From Raphanus sativus (Eukaryota; Streptophyta; Magnoliopsida; Brassicales; Brassicaceae), in the NCBI RefSeq assembly GCF_000801105.2, contig NC_079511.1, positions 22,777,792 through 22,841,791 on the forward strand: DNA of 64,000 nucleotides, in the 5' to 3' direction. Every line of letters begins with the position of its first letter. Position 1 is the first letter of the stretch. Shown piece after piece: positions 36,266 through 47,335 of this stretch. Both the position numbers and the translations under genes were made by a program. The notes below the pieces were generated by a model, which had not been told where the DNA came from, ran no database searches, and worked only from the letters and a program-made list of their open reading frames with translations.

Positions 36266-36814
36266 TTATAGAAATATTCTGGTATTGAAAAAGCGAATTT
36301 TTAAACAATAAAAACATTTAAAAATTGTTAATATTTACTGAAATTAAATATCTGATAGTAATTTTATTTTCTAAATCATAGACAAAGATGATTGTAAAAT
36401 ATTTTATTTTATTTTATTTTATTTTTTCCTTCTCTAAAATACTAATAAATCCAGAAAGAAAAATAATTGATAGTAATTTTGTAAAAGAATTAAACGAAAA
36501 AAATTTGTAGCATATTGTATCAAACAGTAATTCACACAATCATTTTTGATAATATTTTAAGAGAGAATTTGATAATAAACATGATATTAAAATTATTTAA
36601 TTAACAAAATAAGTCTAAAAATATTATTGATACAGATTGTAGAAATGGTAATTTTATAATTATTTATTATTAACTAGAAATAATTATCTTATAGCAATTT
36701 GTTGTCCTCCGAAATTCTAAAGAGAAGATAACTGTAAAATATTATATGACAGTAATTTTCCTTTTATAATTTTTTTTAAAGTGTAAAATATTATTTAATA
36801 GTAATTTTTATTTT
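36266..36814. other. AT-rich intergenic DNA
   Basis: No gene; very AT-rich, up to the outer edge of the palindrome. Confidence 0.55.
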
Positions 36815-37299
36815 CTTAACTGTAAATAAAAAAGAGATTTATAAATATATAATTTTTTCCTATTTCAAACAAATCCTAGCAAAAAGAAAAATGTAAAAGC
36901 TTATTTAAATTATTTAATAAAATATTAAATTAGTACATAAGAAAGTGTATAATATTGTTATTGATTTGATTGCCGTTATTTAATTTCATTATTTTCATTT
37001 TAATTCTTATTTCGAATTGGTTTAAATTTAAACTTTCATAGTGTCCCTGTTATCTCTATCCCTAAGTACAAAGTTGATAAAACTTCATATATGCATTATG
37101 ATTATAAAGTATAAATATTAATTTGAACTTATCTTTGAAAAATTAAAACAATTTTTTAGTTATAAAATAAATCTCACACAACATATCCATAAAATTAAAA
37201 AGCTATAATAGAATAATAAATTATTTTCTGTTTTTATCAAACTAAAACATCAAACAAAATTCGTTGCAACGTACGGACTCTTATCTAGTTATATTATAC

Positions 37300-37483
37300 A
37301 GACCGGTCAATTTCATAATTTATATGAACCATCAATGGCAAGCATTGACCCAAAATTTTAACCCCATAAAATCAGTTCAGTTTGTATATATACAGACCGG
37401 TCAATTTCATAATTTATATGAACCATCAATGGCAAGCATTGACCCAAAATTTTAACCCCATAAAATCAGTTCAGTTTGTATAT
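37300..37483. repeat. 92-bp tandem duplication (two units)
   Basis: Units at 37300-37391 and 37392-37483, each beginning ACAGACCGGTCAATTTC. Mirrored in the right arm at ~43575-43750, so it predates the inversion. Followed by (TA)n, ~25 nt here and ~42 nt in the right arm. Confidence 0.85.
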
Positions 37484-37725
37484 ATATATATATATATATA
37501 TATATTCTCTTATTAACAGAAAACTAAACATAATTATTATCCCACACTAGTTAATTACTATTATGCTGACATAAGTCTGTTAATATGATAATTTAATCAG
37601 GTTTTGATTCTGACTTATCTCTAGGAACAAAACCATGAGCCCGTTTACTTAATTATTACTACTATGGTCAACAATACTGATGGGCTTAAGAAAAAATAAG
37701 ATAATTCAAATCCTTTTAATAAACA

Positions 37726-38330
37726 ACTAGATTCTGATCCGCCTTTTAGAGGGCGAATATATTTTTGTTTTAATTTAATTCTTATATTTGGGATTTTTTG
37801 TGATTATATTTGTATTTTTGTTTGTAATCATATTTGTGTATAGATCTCAACTAAAATATTTTTTACTAAATAATAGCAATTTAAAAATTGATCTGGTATA
37901 CGTTCGGTTTGGACTGGGTTGCCGGTCGAATCCGCCAATCTACGGTTTCAATTTTGTTTTGGTAAAAAAATACAACCCGCACAACCTGCAAATAAAATAA
38001 TTTGTACCGGTATCCGCCTCATTTAATTTTGCGGTTATCCGCGGGTTATAATTTTTTAAAAAATAATTATTAATTTAGTTATTATAAAAAATATTAAAGA
38101 TATATTTTATAAAATATATTTTAAATTTTAAATTTTTTTTAAATTACCATATTTTTAAAAAGCGTTTACTTTTCTTTTTTAAATATTTTTCGGGTCGATA
38201 GGTATCCGTAATCTAAAATCTACCAACCCGCATCCACCCTGAAGAAAATACTCATAACCCGCATCCGCAAATCTATTTTTTCAAATAGTTGAACCAAATT
38301 TATGATCCGCCCTTAAAAAGACGGATATAG
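37726..38330 (-). mobile_element. Helitron-like non-autonomous repeat in left arm
   Basis: The minus-strand 3' end reads TTCGCCCTCTAAAAGGCGGA (hairpin-like) then TCAGAAT-CTAG-T. The other end carries TCCGCCCTTAAAAAGACGGATA. The body shares GCGGGTT/ACCCGC blocks with 31597-32280. Mirrored at 42710-43310. Confidence 0.5.
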
Positions 38331-38819
38331 CTTTTGTTTTATATTTTTTAAGAAATATAATTTTATAATATATGAGATTAGATTGATTATTTAAAATATG
38401 AGATTAAGTTATGCTAATTATTCACGTAATTAATTTGCAAATAAAACATGACTTTTTCGAAACTTTAAAGTTCACGAAGCACTAATAGTTTTAGACACTA
38501 TTAATAATAACTGCAAGATATTGGACACTACTATAACCGCCGGCGAATTAATTTTTAGAGGAAAATCTATATGGTGAATTAGTTTTTAGAGATTATGTGG
38601 AGAAAAAAATAGTTGGACCAATCATTTATCAATTGGTCATACTGCTAATTTAATAGAATAGATCATTTTTAAATTTTTTTGGCTCGGTCGGTTCGGTTTA
38701 CTTTGGTTATAACCGGTTAACCCGGACCAGGTTTTCATTTTGCATCATGAGAAAGGTCGAAAATCAGAAACCCTTTAGTGTTTGACTGAGAGAGTGAGGA
38801 GTGGAACCCTAATCCCCCA

Positions 38820-40070
38820 ATGGAGACGGGAAGAAGATCAATCCCAGAGTCAGTAACCGTGCAGATCATCACGAGGTTACCTTTGAGAAGCATCGCACGA
38901 TTCAAATCGGTGTGCAAACAATGGAGATCGTTTATAGAATCGTCCTACTTCCGCAACCTCTTCGTCTCTCTCCACCAAAACTCATCTTCCTCCTCCTCCT
39001 GGTCACTTATGTTCCCAATGAAGTTTCAGAGTCCTATCACAGAAGCTATAGGCTTCTATGGATGCAAGAGATGGGATCTTCCCAAATATCCAGCCTCTTG
39101 TATCATGCCTTTTCAACCCTATCCCAATCACGACTACTACTACTATATAGCTTCTTCAAATGGATTGGTTTGGAACGAACAAATATATCCCAGAATCAAA
39201 CCCACATCTTTCGTGGGCAGTCCAGTTACGCAAGAATGTGTTGTGATCCCTCCTCCGCCTCCACATTCTATAGACAATCCCTTTAGTATGGTCACGCGTG
39301 TTGCGAACGGCGTCGTTTCAAGCTTCAAGTTGATTAGGACTTGTTATGATAATTTTGATAGACACAACGTACGGACCATGTATGTGTATTCTTCTGAGAC
39401 AGGGAGATGGGCTTTCAAGCAACTTCGCACCCCTGTTCCTCTTCAGGAATATGGTTTTGACACTCCCTTGAATCTTGACGGGATGGTGTATGTGTGGGAC
39501 AAGAGAGTGGACAATGATACTGGCCCTGGAGTTCTTGTTGTTTATGACTTTTATGCCGAGAAAGGTGATGATAATCAGTGTCGGATTATACCTCTACCTG
39601 GCACGTATAACAAGTACGTTAGGAGATGCTTGACTGCTTCGTGCGGAGATGTTATCTACGTTGAAATATTGTATCAAAGATTGAAGGTCTGGAAGCTGAA
39701 GAGTAACAACTCTGATGGAGAGTGGTGGCAGTTGACGAGAGAGGAGATCGACATGGTCTCTGTCGGATTTGATGTCCTTTGTTTTCCTTTGGGAATGAAC
39801 CCGTTCGATACTGATTTGATCTATCTATGGAGTCGACAACACAGATGCGTGGTATCTGGTAATTTGAGGACACAAGAGTTTACTCTTCATCGAGAAGCGG
39901 AGACTTGGAGTGATGGTGAAGGTAGTTGGCGCATAAACACGTCTGATTCTAAGAAGTATATGGAAGAAACATATGAATTTGATACAGATTCGGTCATCAC
40001 ATTATCACAGTATGTGCTCCCGCAGTGGATGGATCCAGTGCCCTCCTTGTGCATAAAGATGTATGATTGA
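38820..40070 (+). CDS. F-box protein, At1g49990-like (F-box gene 2, palindrome left arm)
   Basis: 416 aa, intronless and fully open. F-box at residues ~5-48 (SIPESVTVQIITRLPLRSIA), then the same F-box-associated C-terminal region as gene 1 with YYYYIASSNGLVWNEQ, GDVIYVEILYQRLKVWKL and WSDGEGSWRINTSD. The last codons cross the inner edge of the arm (40046), so the terminal LCIKMYD comes from spacer sequence rather than the usual PVP(R/S)PP end. Expected role: substrate receptor in an SCF complex, target unknown. Transcription beyond its stop would run through the spacer into the inverted copy and could fold into a long hairpin. Confidence 0.88.
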   Translation: METGRRSIPESVTVQIITRLPLRSIARFKSVCKQWRSFIESSYFRNLFVSLHQNSSSSSSWSLMFPMKFQSPITEAIGFYGCKRWDLPKYPASCIMPFQPYPNHDYYYYIASSNGLVWNEQIYPRIKPTSFVGSPVTQECVVIPPPPPHSIDNPFSMVTRVANGVVSSFKLIRTCYDNFDRHNVRTMYVYSSETGRWAFKQLRTPVPLQEYGFDTPLNLDGMVYVWDKRVDNDTGPGVLVVYDFYAEKGDDNQCRIIPLPGTYNKYVRRCLTASCGDVIYVEILYQRLKVWKLKSNNSDGEWWQLTREEIDMVSVGFDVLCFPLGMNPFDTDLIYLWSRQHRCVVSGNLRTQEFTLHREAETWSDGEGSWRINTSDSKKYMEETYEFDTDSVITLSQYVLPQWMDPVPSLCIKMYD

Positions 40071-40975
40071 TTAATCACTATTGTTGTTGACAAACACAAG
40101 TTATTATTGGTTATTATGATTACCAATGTCAATAATACTGATGGGCTCAAACGGTGCTGTTTCAAGCTTCAAAGTGGTTAGGACTTCTCACAAGATTACT
40201 GAGCCTCTAGGGAGAAAGGTATACGTGGAGAGTGTATGACTGTATGTGTATTCTTCTGAGACAGGGTCACAGGGACATGGACTTTCAAGACGCTTCGCTC
40301 CCCTTTTCCTCTCCAGCTTACTGTTCTAATAAGCCCTTGAATCTCAACGGGATGCTTTATCTGTGGGACCAGAGACGGGATGATAATACTGGGACTGGCC
40401 CTGGAGTTCTTGTTGCTCATGACTTTTATGCTGAAGAAGCAGATGATCAGTGTCGGATTATACCACTCCCTCTCCCGTATAGCAAGTGCGTTAGGAGATG
40501 CATGTCTACTTCCTCTGGAGATGTTATCTATGTCGAAATATTGGAGCGAAGATTGAAGATTTGGAAGCTGAAGAAGAGTAGCAACTCTGATGGAGAATGG
40601 TGGCAGTTGACAAGAGATGAAATCAGTATGGCCTGTGACTGTTTTCCTTTGAGGATGAACCCGTCTGATTCTGATTCGGTCTATCTATGGAGTCAACAGC
40701 ACAGTTGCCTTGTATCTGGAAATTTAAGGACACAAGAGTTTACTCTTCATCAGGAAACACAGACTTGGAGTGATGGTGAAGGCTGCTGGCGCGTAAACAC
40801 CTCAGATTCTAAGAATCATATGGAAGCTATATATGATCCATCTTCGGTGATCACATTATCACAGTTTGTGCTCCCACAGTGGATGGATCCACTGCCCCGC
40901 CCGCCAAATTGATCTATATCCTTCTTGGTCACTTTCTCAAAGTCTGTTCTTCAGTGTTTATGTGTTTTGTTTAGT
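40047..40975 (+). repeat. Palindrome spacer, copy X of a direct repeat
   Basis: 929 bp repeated directly at 44242-45166 (925 bp). The copies differ chiefly by a 4-base deletion near the start and a few substitutions. Both begin TTGTGCATAAAGATGTATG and end GTGTTTTGTTTAGT. X therefore sits between the arms and X' just outside the right arm. Confidence 0.95.
40232..40912 (+). pseudogene. C-terminal fragment of an F-box gene (in X)
   Basis: A 226-codon frame whose residues from NKPLNLNGMLYLWDQ onward match the F-box-associated domain of genes 1 and 2, ending QWMDPLPRPPN. Upstream (40150-40330) is out-of-frame family sequence (VSSFK, YVYSSETG) with stops. The F-box half is absent, so this is a 5'-deleted, partly frameshifted relic, although the C-terminal part stays open and could be transcribed as part of gene 2 readthrough. 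Confidence 0.8.
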
Positions 40976-42210
40976 TGGCGGGCAGGAGGGCACTGGATCC
41001 ATCCACTGCGGGAGCACATACTGTGATAATGTGATGACCGAATCTGTATCAAATTCATATGTTTCTTCCATATACTTCTTAGAATCAGACGTGTTTATGC
41101 GCCAACTACCTTCACCATCACTCCAAGTCTCCGCTTCTCGATGAAGAGTAAACTCTTGTGTCCTCAAATTACCAGATACCACGCATCTGTGTTGTCGACT
41201 CCATAGATAGATCAAATCAGTATCGAACGGGTTCATTCCCAAAGGAAAACAAAGGACATCAAATCCGACATAGACCATGTCGATCTCCTCTCTCGTCAAC
41301 TGCCACCACTCTCCATCAGAGTTGTTACTCTTCAGCTTCCAGACCTTCAATCTTTGATACATTATTTCAACGTAGATAACATCTCCGCACGAAGCAGTCA
41401 AGCATCTCCTAACGTACTTGTTATACGTGCCAGGTAGAGGTATAATCCGACACTGATTATCATCACCTTTCTCGGCATAAAAGTCATAAACAACAAGAAC
41501 TCCAGGGCCAGTATCATTGTCCACTCTCTTGTCCCACACATACACCATCCCGTCAAGATTCAAGGGAGTGTCAAAACCATATTCCTGAAGAGGAACAGGG
41601 GTGCGAAGTTGCTTGAAAGCCCATCTCCCTGTCTCAGAAGAATACACATACATGGTCCGTACGTTGTGTCTATCAAAATTATCATAACAAGTCCTAATCA
41701 ACTTGAAGCTTGAAACGACGCCGTTCGCAACACGCGTGACCATACTAAAGGGATTGTCTATAGAATGTGGAGGCGGAGGAGGGATCACAACACATTCTTG
41801 CGTAACTGGACTGCCCACGAAAGATGTGGGTTTGATTCTGGGATATATTTGTTCGTTCCAAACCAATCCATTTGAAGAAGCTATATAGTAGTAGTAGTCG
41901 TGATTGGATAGGGTTGAAAAGGCATGATACAAGAGGCTGGAGATTTGGGAAGATCCCATCTCTTGCATCCATAGAAGCCTATAGCTTCTGTGATAGGACT
42001 CTGAAACTTCATTGGGAACATAAGTGACCAGGAGGAGGAGGAAGATGAGTTTTGGTGGAGAGAGACGAAGAGGTTGCGGAAGTAGGACGATTCTATAAAC
42101 GATCTCCATTGTTTGCACACCGATTTGAATCGTGCGATGCTTCTCAAAGGTAACCTCGTGATGATCTGCACGGTTACTGACTCTGGGATTGATCTTCTTC
42201 CCGTCTCCAT
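40958..42210 (-). pseudogene. Inverted F-box gene copy with 1-bp frameshift (palindrome right arm)
   Basis: Mirror of F-box gene 2. It starts at 42210 and matches it for about 100 codons through the F-box. One C is missing in the CCCTATCCC run (near 41907), so the N-terminal frame ends at 41881 while the C-terminal ~310 residues are open in another frame to 40958. Other changes include Leu to Met (VEIMYQR) and Ser to Tyr (MVYVGF). The product would be an isolated F-box or an isolated substrate domain. Confidence 0.9.
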
Positions 42211-43523
42211 TGGGGGATTAGGGTTCCACTCCTCACTCTCTCAGTCAAACACTAAAGGGTTTCTGATTTTCGACCTTTCTCATGATGCAAAATGAAAACC
42301 TGGTCCGGGTTAACCGGTTATAACCAAAGTAAACCGAACCGACCGAGCCAAAAAAATTTAAAAATGATCTATTCTATTAAATTAGCAGTATGACCAATTG
42401 ATAAATGATTGGTCCAACTATTTTTTTCTCCACATAATCTCTAAAAACTAATTCACCATATAGATTTTCCTCTAAAAATTAATTCGCCGGCGGTTATAGT
42501 AGTGTCCAATATCTTGCAGTTATTATTAATAGTGTCTAAAACTATTAGTGCTTCGTGAACTTTAAAGTTTCGAAAAAGTCATGTTTTATTTGCAAATTAA
42601 TTACGTGAATAATTAGCATAACTTAATCTCATATTTTAAATAATCAATCTAATCTCATATATTATAAAATTATATTTCTTAAAAAATATAAAACAAAAGC
42701 TATATCCGTCTTTTTAAGGGCGGATCATAAATTTGGTTCAACTATTTGAAAAAATAGATTTGCGGATGCGGGTTATGAGTATTTTCTTCAGGGTGGATGC
42801 GGGTTGGTAGATTTTAGATTACGGATACCTATCGACCCGAAAAATATTTAAAAAAGAAAAGTAAACGCTTTTTAAAAATATGGTAATTTAAAAAAAATTT
42901 AAAATTTAAAATATATTTTATTATAAATATATCTTTAATATTTTTTATAATAACTAAATTAATAATTATTTTTTAAAAAATTATAACCCGCGGATAACCG
43001 CAAAATTAAATGAGGCGGATACCGGTACAAATTATTTTATTTGCAGGTTGTGCGGGTTGTATTTTTTTACCAAAACAAAATTGAAACCGTAGATTGGCGG
43101 ATTCGACCGGCAACCCAGTCCAAACCGAACGTATACCAGATCAATTTTTAAATTGCTATTATTTAGTAAAAAATATTTTAGTTGAGATCTATACACAATA
43201 TGATTACAAACAAAAATACAAATATAATCACAAAAAATCCCAAATATAAGAATTAAATTAAAACAAAAATATATTCGCCCTCTAAAGGGCGGATCAGAAT
43301 CTAGTTGTTTATTAAAAGGCTTTGAATTATCTTATTTTTTCTTAAGCCCATCAGTATTGTTGACCATAGTAGTAATAATTAAGTAAACGGCCTCATGGTT
43401 TTGTTCCTAGAGATAAGTCAGAATCAAAACCTGATTAAATTATCATATTAACAGACTTATGTCAGCATAATAGTAATTAACTAGTGTGGGATAATAATTA
43501 TGTTTAGTTTTCTGTTAATAAGA

Positions 43524-43569
<46 letters not shown>

Positions 43570-44221
43570 CTGAACTGATTTTATGGGGTTAAAATTTTGG
43601 GTCAATGCTTGCCATTGATGGTTCATATAAATTATGAAATTGACCGGTCTGTATATATACAAACTGAACTGATTTATGGGGTTAAAATTTTGGGTCAATG
43701 CTTGCCATTGATGGTTCATATAAATTATGAAATTGACCGGTCTGTATAATATAACTAGATAAGAGTCCGTACGTTGCAACGAATTTTGTTTGATGTTTTA
43801 GTTTGATAAAAACAGAAAATAATTTATTATTTTATTATAGCTTTTAATTTTATGGATATGTTGTGTGAGATTTATTTTATAACTAAAAAATTGTTTTAAT
43901 TTTTCAAAGATAAGTTCAAATTAATATTTATACTTTATAATCATAATGCATATATGAAGTTTTATCAACTTTGTACTTAGGGATAGAGATAACAGGAGAC
44001 ACTATGAAAGTTTAAATTTAAACCAATTCGAAATAAGAATTAAAATGAAAATAATGAAATTAAATAACGGCAATCAAATCAATGACAATATTATACACTT
44101 TCTTATGTACTAATTTAATATTTTATTAAATAAGCTTTTACATTTTTCTTTTTGCTAGGATTTGTTTGAAAAAGGAAAAAAATTATATATTTTATAAATC
44201 TCTTTTTTATTTACAGTTAAG
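40985..44221 (-). repeat. Right arm of 7.4-kb inverted repeat
   Basis: Reverse complement of 36815-40046, about 3,237 bp, separated by a 938-bp spacer. Ends at GTTAAG (44221). Immediately outside is a ~20-bp filler, then direct repeat X' from 44242. Confidence 0.95.
42710..43310 (+). mobile_element. Helitron-like repeat, right-arm copy
   Basis: Mirror of 37726-38330. Here the 3' terminus reads on the plus strand: TTCGCCCTCTAAAGGGCGGA then TCAGAAT-CTAG-T near 43300. It belongs to the palindrome and is not an independent insertion. Confidence 0.5.
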
Positions 44222-44241
44222 ATGTATAAATCTCACGGGCC

Positions 44242-45166
44242 TTGTGCATAAAGATGTATGATTAATCACTATTGTTGTTGACAAACACAAGTTATTATTG
44301 GTTATTATGATTACCAATGTCAATAATACTGATGGGCTCAAACGGTGCTGTTTCAAGCTTCAAAGTGGTTAGGACTTCTCACAAGATTACTGAGCCTCTA
44401 GGGAGAAAGGTATACGTGGAGAGTGTATGACTGTATGTGTATTCTTCTGAGACAGGGTCACAGGGACATGGACTTTCAAGACGCTTCGCTCCCCTTTTCC
44501 TCTCCAGCTTACTGTTCTAATAAGCCCTTGAATCTCAACGGGATGCTTTATCTGTGGGACCAGAGACGGGATGATAATACTGGGACTGGCCCTGGAGTTC
44601 TTGTTGCTCATGACTTTTATGCTGAAGAAGCAGATGATCAGTGTCGGATTATACCACTCCCTCTCCCGTATAGCAAGTGCGTTAGGAGATGCATGTCTAC
44701 TTCCTCTGGAGATGTTATCTATGTCGAAATATTGGAGCGAAGATTGAAGGTTTGGAAGCTGAAGAAGAGTAGCAACTCTGATGGAGAATGGTGGCAGTTG
44801 ACAAGAGATGAAATCAGTATGGCCTGTGACTGTTTTCCTTTGAGGATGAACCCGTCTGATTCTGATTCGGTCTATCTATGGAGTCAACAGCACAGTTGCC
44901 TTGTATCTGGAAATTTAAGGACACAAGAGTTTACTCTTCATCAGGAAACACAGACTTGGAGTGATGGTGAAGGCTGCTGGCGCGTAAACACCTCAGATTC
45001 TAAGAATCATATGGAAGCTATATATGATCCATCTTCGGTGATCACATTATCACAGTTTGTGCTCCCACAGTGGATGGATCCACTGCCCCGCCCGCCAAAT
45101 TGATCTATATCCTTCTTGGTCACTTTCTCAAAGTCTGTTCTTCAGTGTTTATGTGTTTTGTTTAGT
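44242..45166 (+). repeat. Direct repeat copy X' outside the palindrome
   Basis: Near-identical to 40047-40975. X' is followed by the At1g49975-like gene region, which is probably its ancestral right flank, so X' is likely the original and X the transported copy. Confidence 0.93.
44423..45103 (+). pseudogene. C-terminal fragment of an F-box gene (in X')
   Basis: 226-codon frame differing from 40232-40912 by few residues (RRLKVWKL here, RRLKIWKL there). It lacks the F-box half; same interpretation as the X copy. Confidence 0.8.
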
Positions 45167-45599
45167 CTGGTTAATTATAATCAGGATACTAATATGTATC
45201 GGATTTGCTATTTCGTGGTGACTCATCAAGACTTAACTTGCAGTGTGACATTAGGTTTGTGTAATATATTAATGGAAAAAGTTTGAATCGGTTTCTTTCA
45301 TTTGTCATACTCGTGTGAATGACTGAGAAGCTGATGTAAGAGTGCTTGTTAAGACGAGACAAGGTTTTGTAAATGAAGGAGCCAACAATAAAATGATTAC
45401 CTGAGACAGTCCTCTCCACTCTCTTGACACTGTTATTGCGTCCTCCTCAAGCTTCAGCTTGGATTCTGATGCTTCTTTGCTTCTCGAAACAGATTATATA
45501 AATCACAGAATGAAATACTAATATTTATAAATTACTGAACAGTTTTTCTTTTCCAGTTCCCTGGAGAACAAAAATTTATCATCATCATCATCATCATAA
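45167..45599. other. 3' flank between F-box relic and At1g49975-like gene
   Basis: No gene. 45290-45380 is homologous to the 3' flank of F-box gene 1 (35520-35610). A (CAT)n-type microsatellite lies at ~45578-45597, just past the stop of the minus-strand gene. Confidence 0.55.
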
Positions 45600-46162
45600 T
45601 CATTTGTTGGCCTTGAGCCATTCGAGTATCCGTTTCTCAGACTCAGAGAGCTCTGCTTCTGTCTTCCCCTTTGTAGATCCTTCCACAAACTCAAAGTAGT
45701 CTTTATAGTTCCTCTTGTAATAACTGTCCAATCTCTGTTTAATTCCTCCAACATTAACAAAAAAAAAAAATCATTAGAAAAATGTTCAGACAAAAGCTAA
45801 CAATAGAAAAGTGTTTCTTTACCTCTTTGTCGTTCTTGGTTTTGTTTTCCTCAGTCTTCTTCAAATACTCTGAAACCAGAAACGACGTAGTAGTTCAGAC
45901 AAAAAGAAACATCAAAATGGAAGAAACACAGATTAAAGAATGTTTACTTACTCTGGAGAAGCTGATCGCTACTGGTCAAAGCGGCAGCGAGGAAGGAAGA
46001 GGAGGAGGATAAGATGATGTTTCTGCGTCTTAAATCAGTGGTTGAAGATGTTAAAGAATCGCGTTTGGTTTCGTTTCTGCGCACAGCTTGAACATTGGAG
46101 GAAGCGTATTTGTTAACAGTTACTGTTAAAGCCATGAGTATGCTTTGCCCTACGGAACTCAT
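45600..46162 (-). CDS. Small plastid-type protein, At1g49975-like (annotated as PSI subunit N-like)
   Basis: Three exons: 46162-45952, 45869-45823, 45734-45600, with GT-AG junctions; 393 nt, 130 aa. The N terminus is Ser/Thr/Arg-rich and low in acidic residues (RRNETKRDSLTSSTTDL), like a chloroplast transit peptide. Then SSSSFLAAALTSSDQLLQKY, and a hydrophilic C terminus (YYKRNYKDYFEFVEG ... SEKRILEWLKANK). I recall the Arabidopsis neighbour of CLPR1 being annotated as a photosystem I subunit N-like protein; that name is from memory and the biochemical role is not established here. Frames join cleanly. It lies head-to-head with the CLPR1 remnant. Confidence 0.75.
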
Positions 46163-46575
46163 CTTTTCTCCTCTTCACTTCACCACCACAAGGATAAGGT
46201 GTTTTTTTAAAATATCTTATCTACGTTAAGAAGAAGCAAACATCTTTTTTGTACAAAGGTTCATAACTATATAGTTTTACAAGTTCAACCCCTGACCTAT
46301 GAAAAAATAGATATCAAGCCCACATAAATAGTTGAAAGCTGACAAAATGGTCCCTCACTATATAACTTTACAATTAAGACCCTGACTTAAATTTGGAGAG
46401 ATGAAACCGGTTTAGTCTTTTTTACCTTTGTAAGTCGTCTGTGCGACAGAATGGTGAAATATATTATGTTGATGCTGGCATGCTGCAATTTTTGGTTGGA
46501 AAGAAATCTTGTGTATTAAGAGAACATGTTGTAGTCTTTAAAAACTTACTAGATGTTTCTTTGCATCTTCTTTAG
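46163..46575. other. Intergenic gap where CLPR1 exon 1 should lie
   Basis: I looked for the transit-peptide exon of CLPR1 and did not see it. AT-rich sequence; contains promoter of the minus-strand gene. Confidence 0.5.
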
Positions 46576-47335
46576 TGATGCAAGACTTCAAGAATGTACC
46601 ACAATACTTCTACGGGCTCAGTCCAGCTCAAATGGATATGTTCATGACAGAGGATAGCCCTGTCCGTAGGCAAGCTGAGAAAGTCACATAGGTTGTTTTT
46701 TTTTTCTCTTTTAATCCTTCTTATCAGTCGATTTGTTTCAGTTTCAGAATCTGGAGATAGGTAAGAAGAGTACAAAGTTGCTTCTCAATTGTATGAATCT
46801 ATTGACAAAAAAAAAAAATTGTATGAATCTTATCTTGTCTTTTGGTGGTGTTGCTTGTTTGTTAACAGGAAAGCCTCTCGTCTAGAAGAAATTGTTTGGA
46901 CAATGGAGGGATATGGAGTATGTCCGGTATGAATGTAGCAGATCCTAGAAGGTTAGCATTAGTGTCCAAATGTACAGAGGTGGAGGAGGATCTGCAAGAC
47001 CAAGAACTGCTCCTCCTGATTTGCCTTCTCTGCTCTTGGATGCTAGGATATGCTACCTTGGCTGATAAACCCTTCATCTCTAAGTAATAAAAGGAGTTTT
47101 CCAGAAGAGGTTTTGATAAACCACTGAGAAGAGTATTCTCAAACCCTAAAGAGGTTTTTATAAACCACTGTGAAGAGTATTCACAACCCCTAAGAGCTTT
47201 TAATTAAGCACTGTGAAGAGTATTCACAAACCCTAGATTCGTGTATTCTTGGAATAAACGGATCTAGTTCTATCCCTAGAAGCTTCCGCTACATCAGTTG
47301 GTATCAGAGCCAGGTTCTATTATCTTGATCGCAGA

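Larger units (their letters stand above)
36815..40046 (+). repeat. Left arm of 7.4-kb inverted repeat
   Basis: About 3,232 bp whose reverse complement is 40985-44221. The outer end is CTTAACTGTAAAT (36815), the inner end GGATCCAGTGCCCTCC (40046). It contains a tandem 92-bp repeat (37300-37483), a (TA)n tract, a Helitron-like repeat, the F-box promoter and a full F-box gene. By eye the arms differ by scattered single bases and small indels over 3.2 kb, so identity is very high but not perfect. Confidence 0.95.

Noticed and set aside
47100..47240. Three ~40-bp GAAGAGTATTC(A/T)CAAACCC repeats that look CRISPR-like
   Set aside because: They are part of the LTR sequence, recur in LTR 47884-48247, have no unique spacers, and the genome is a plant.
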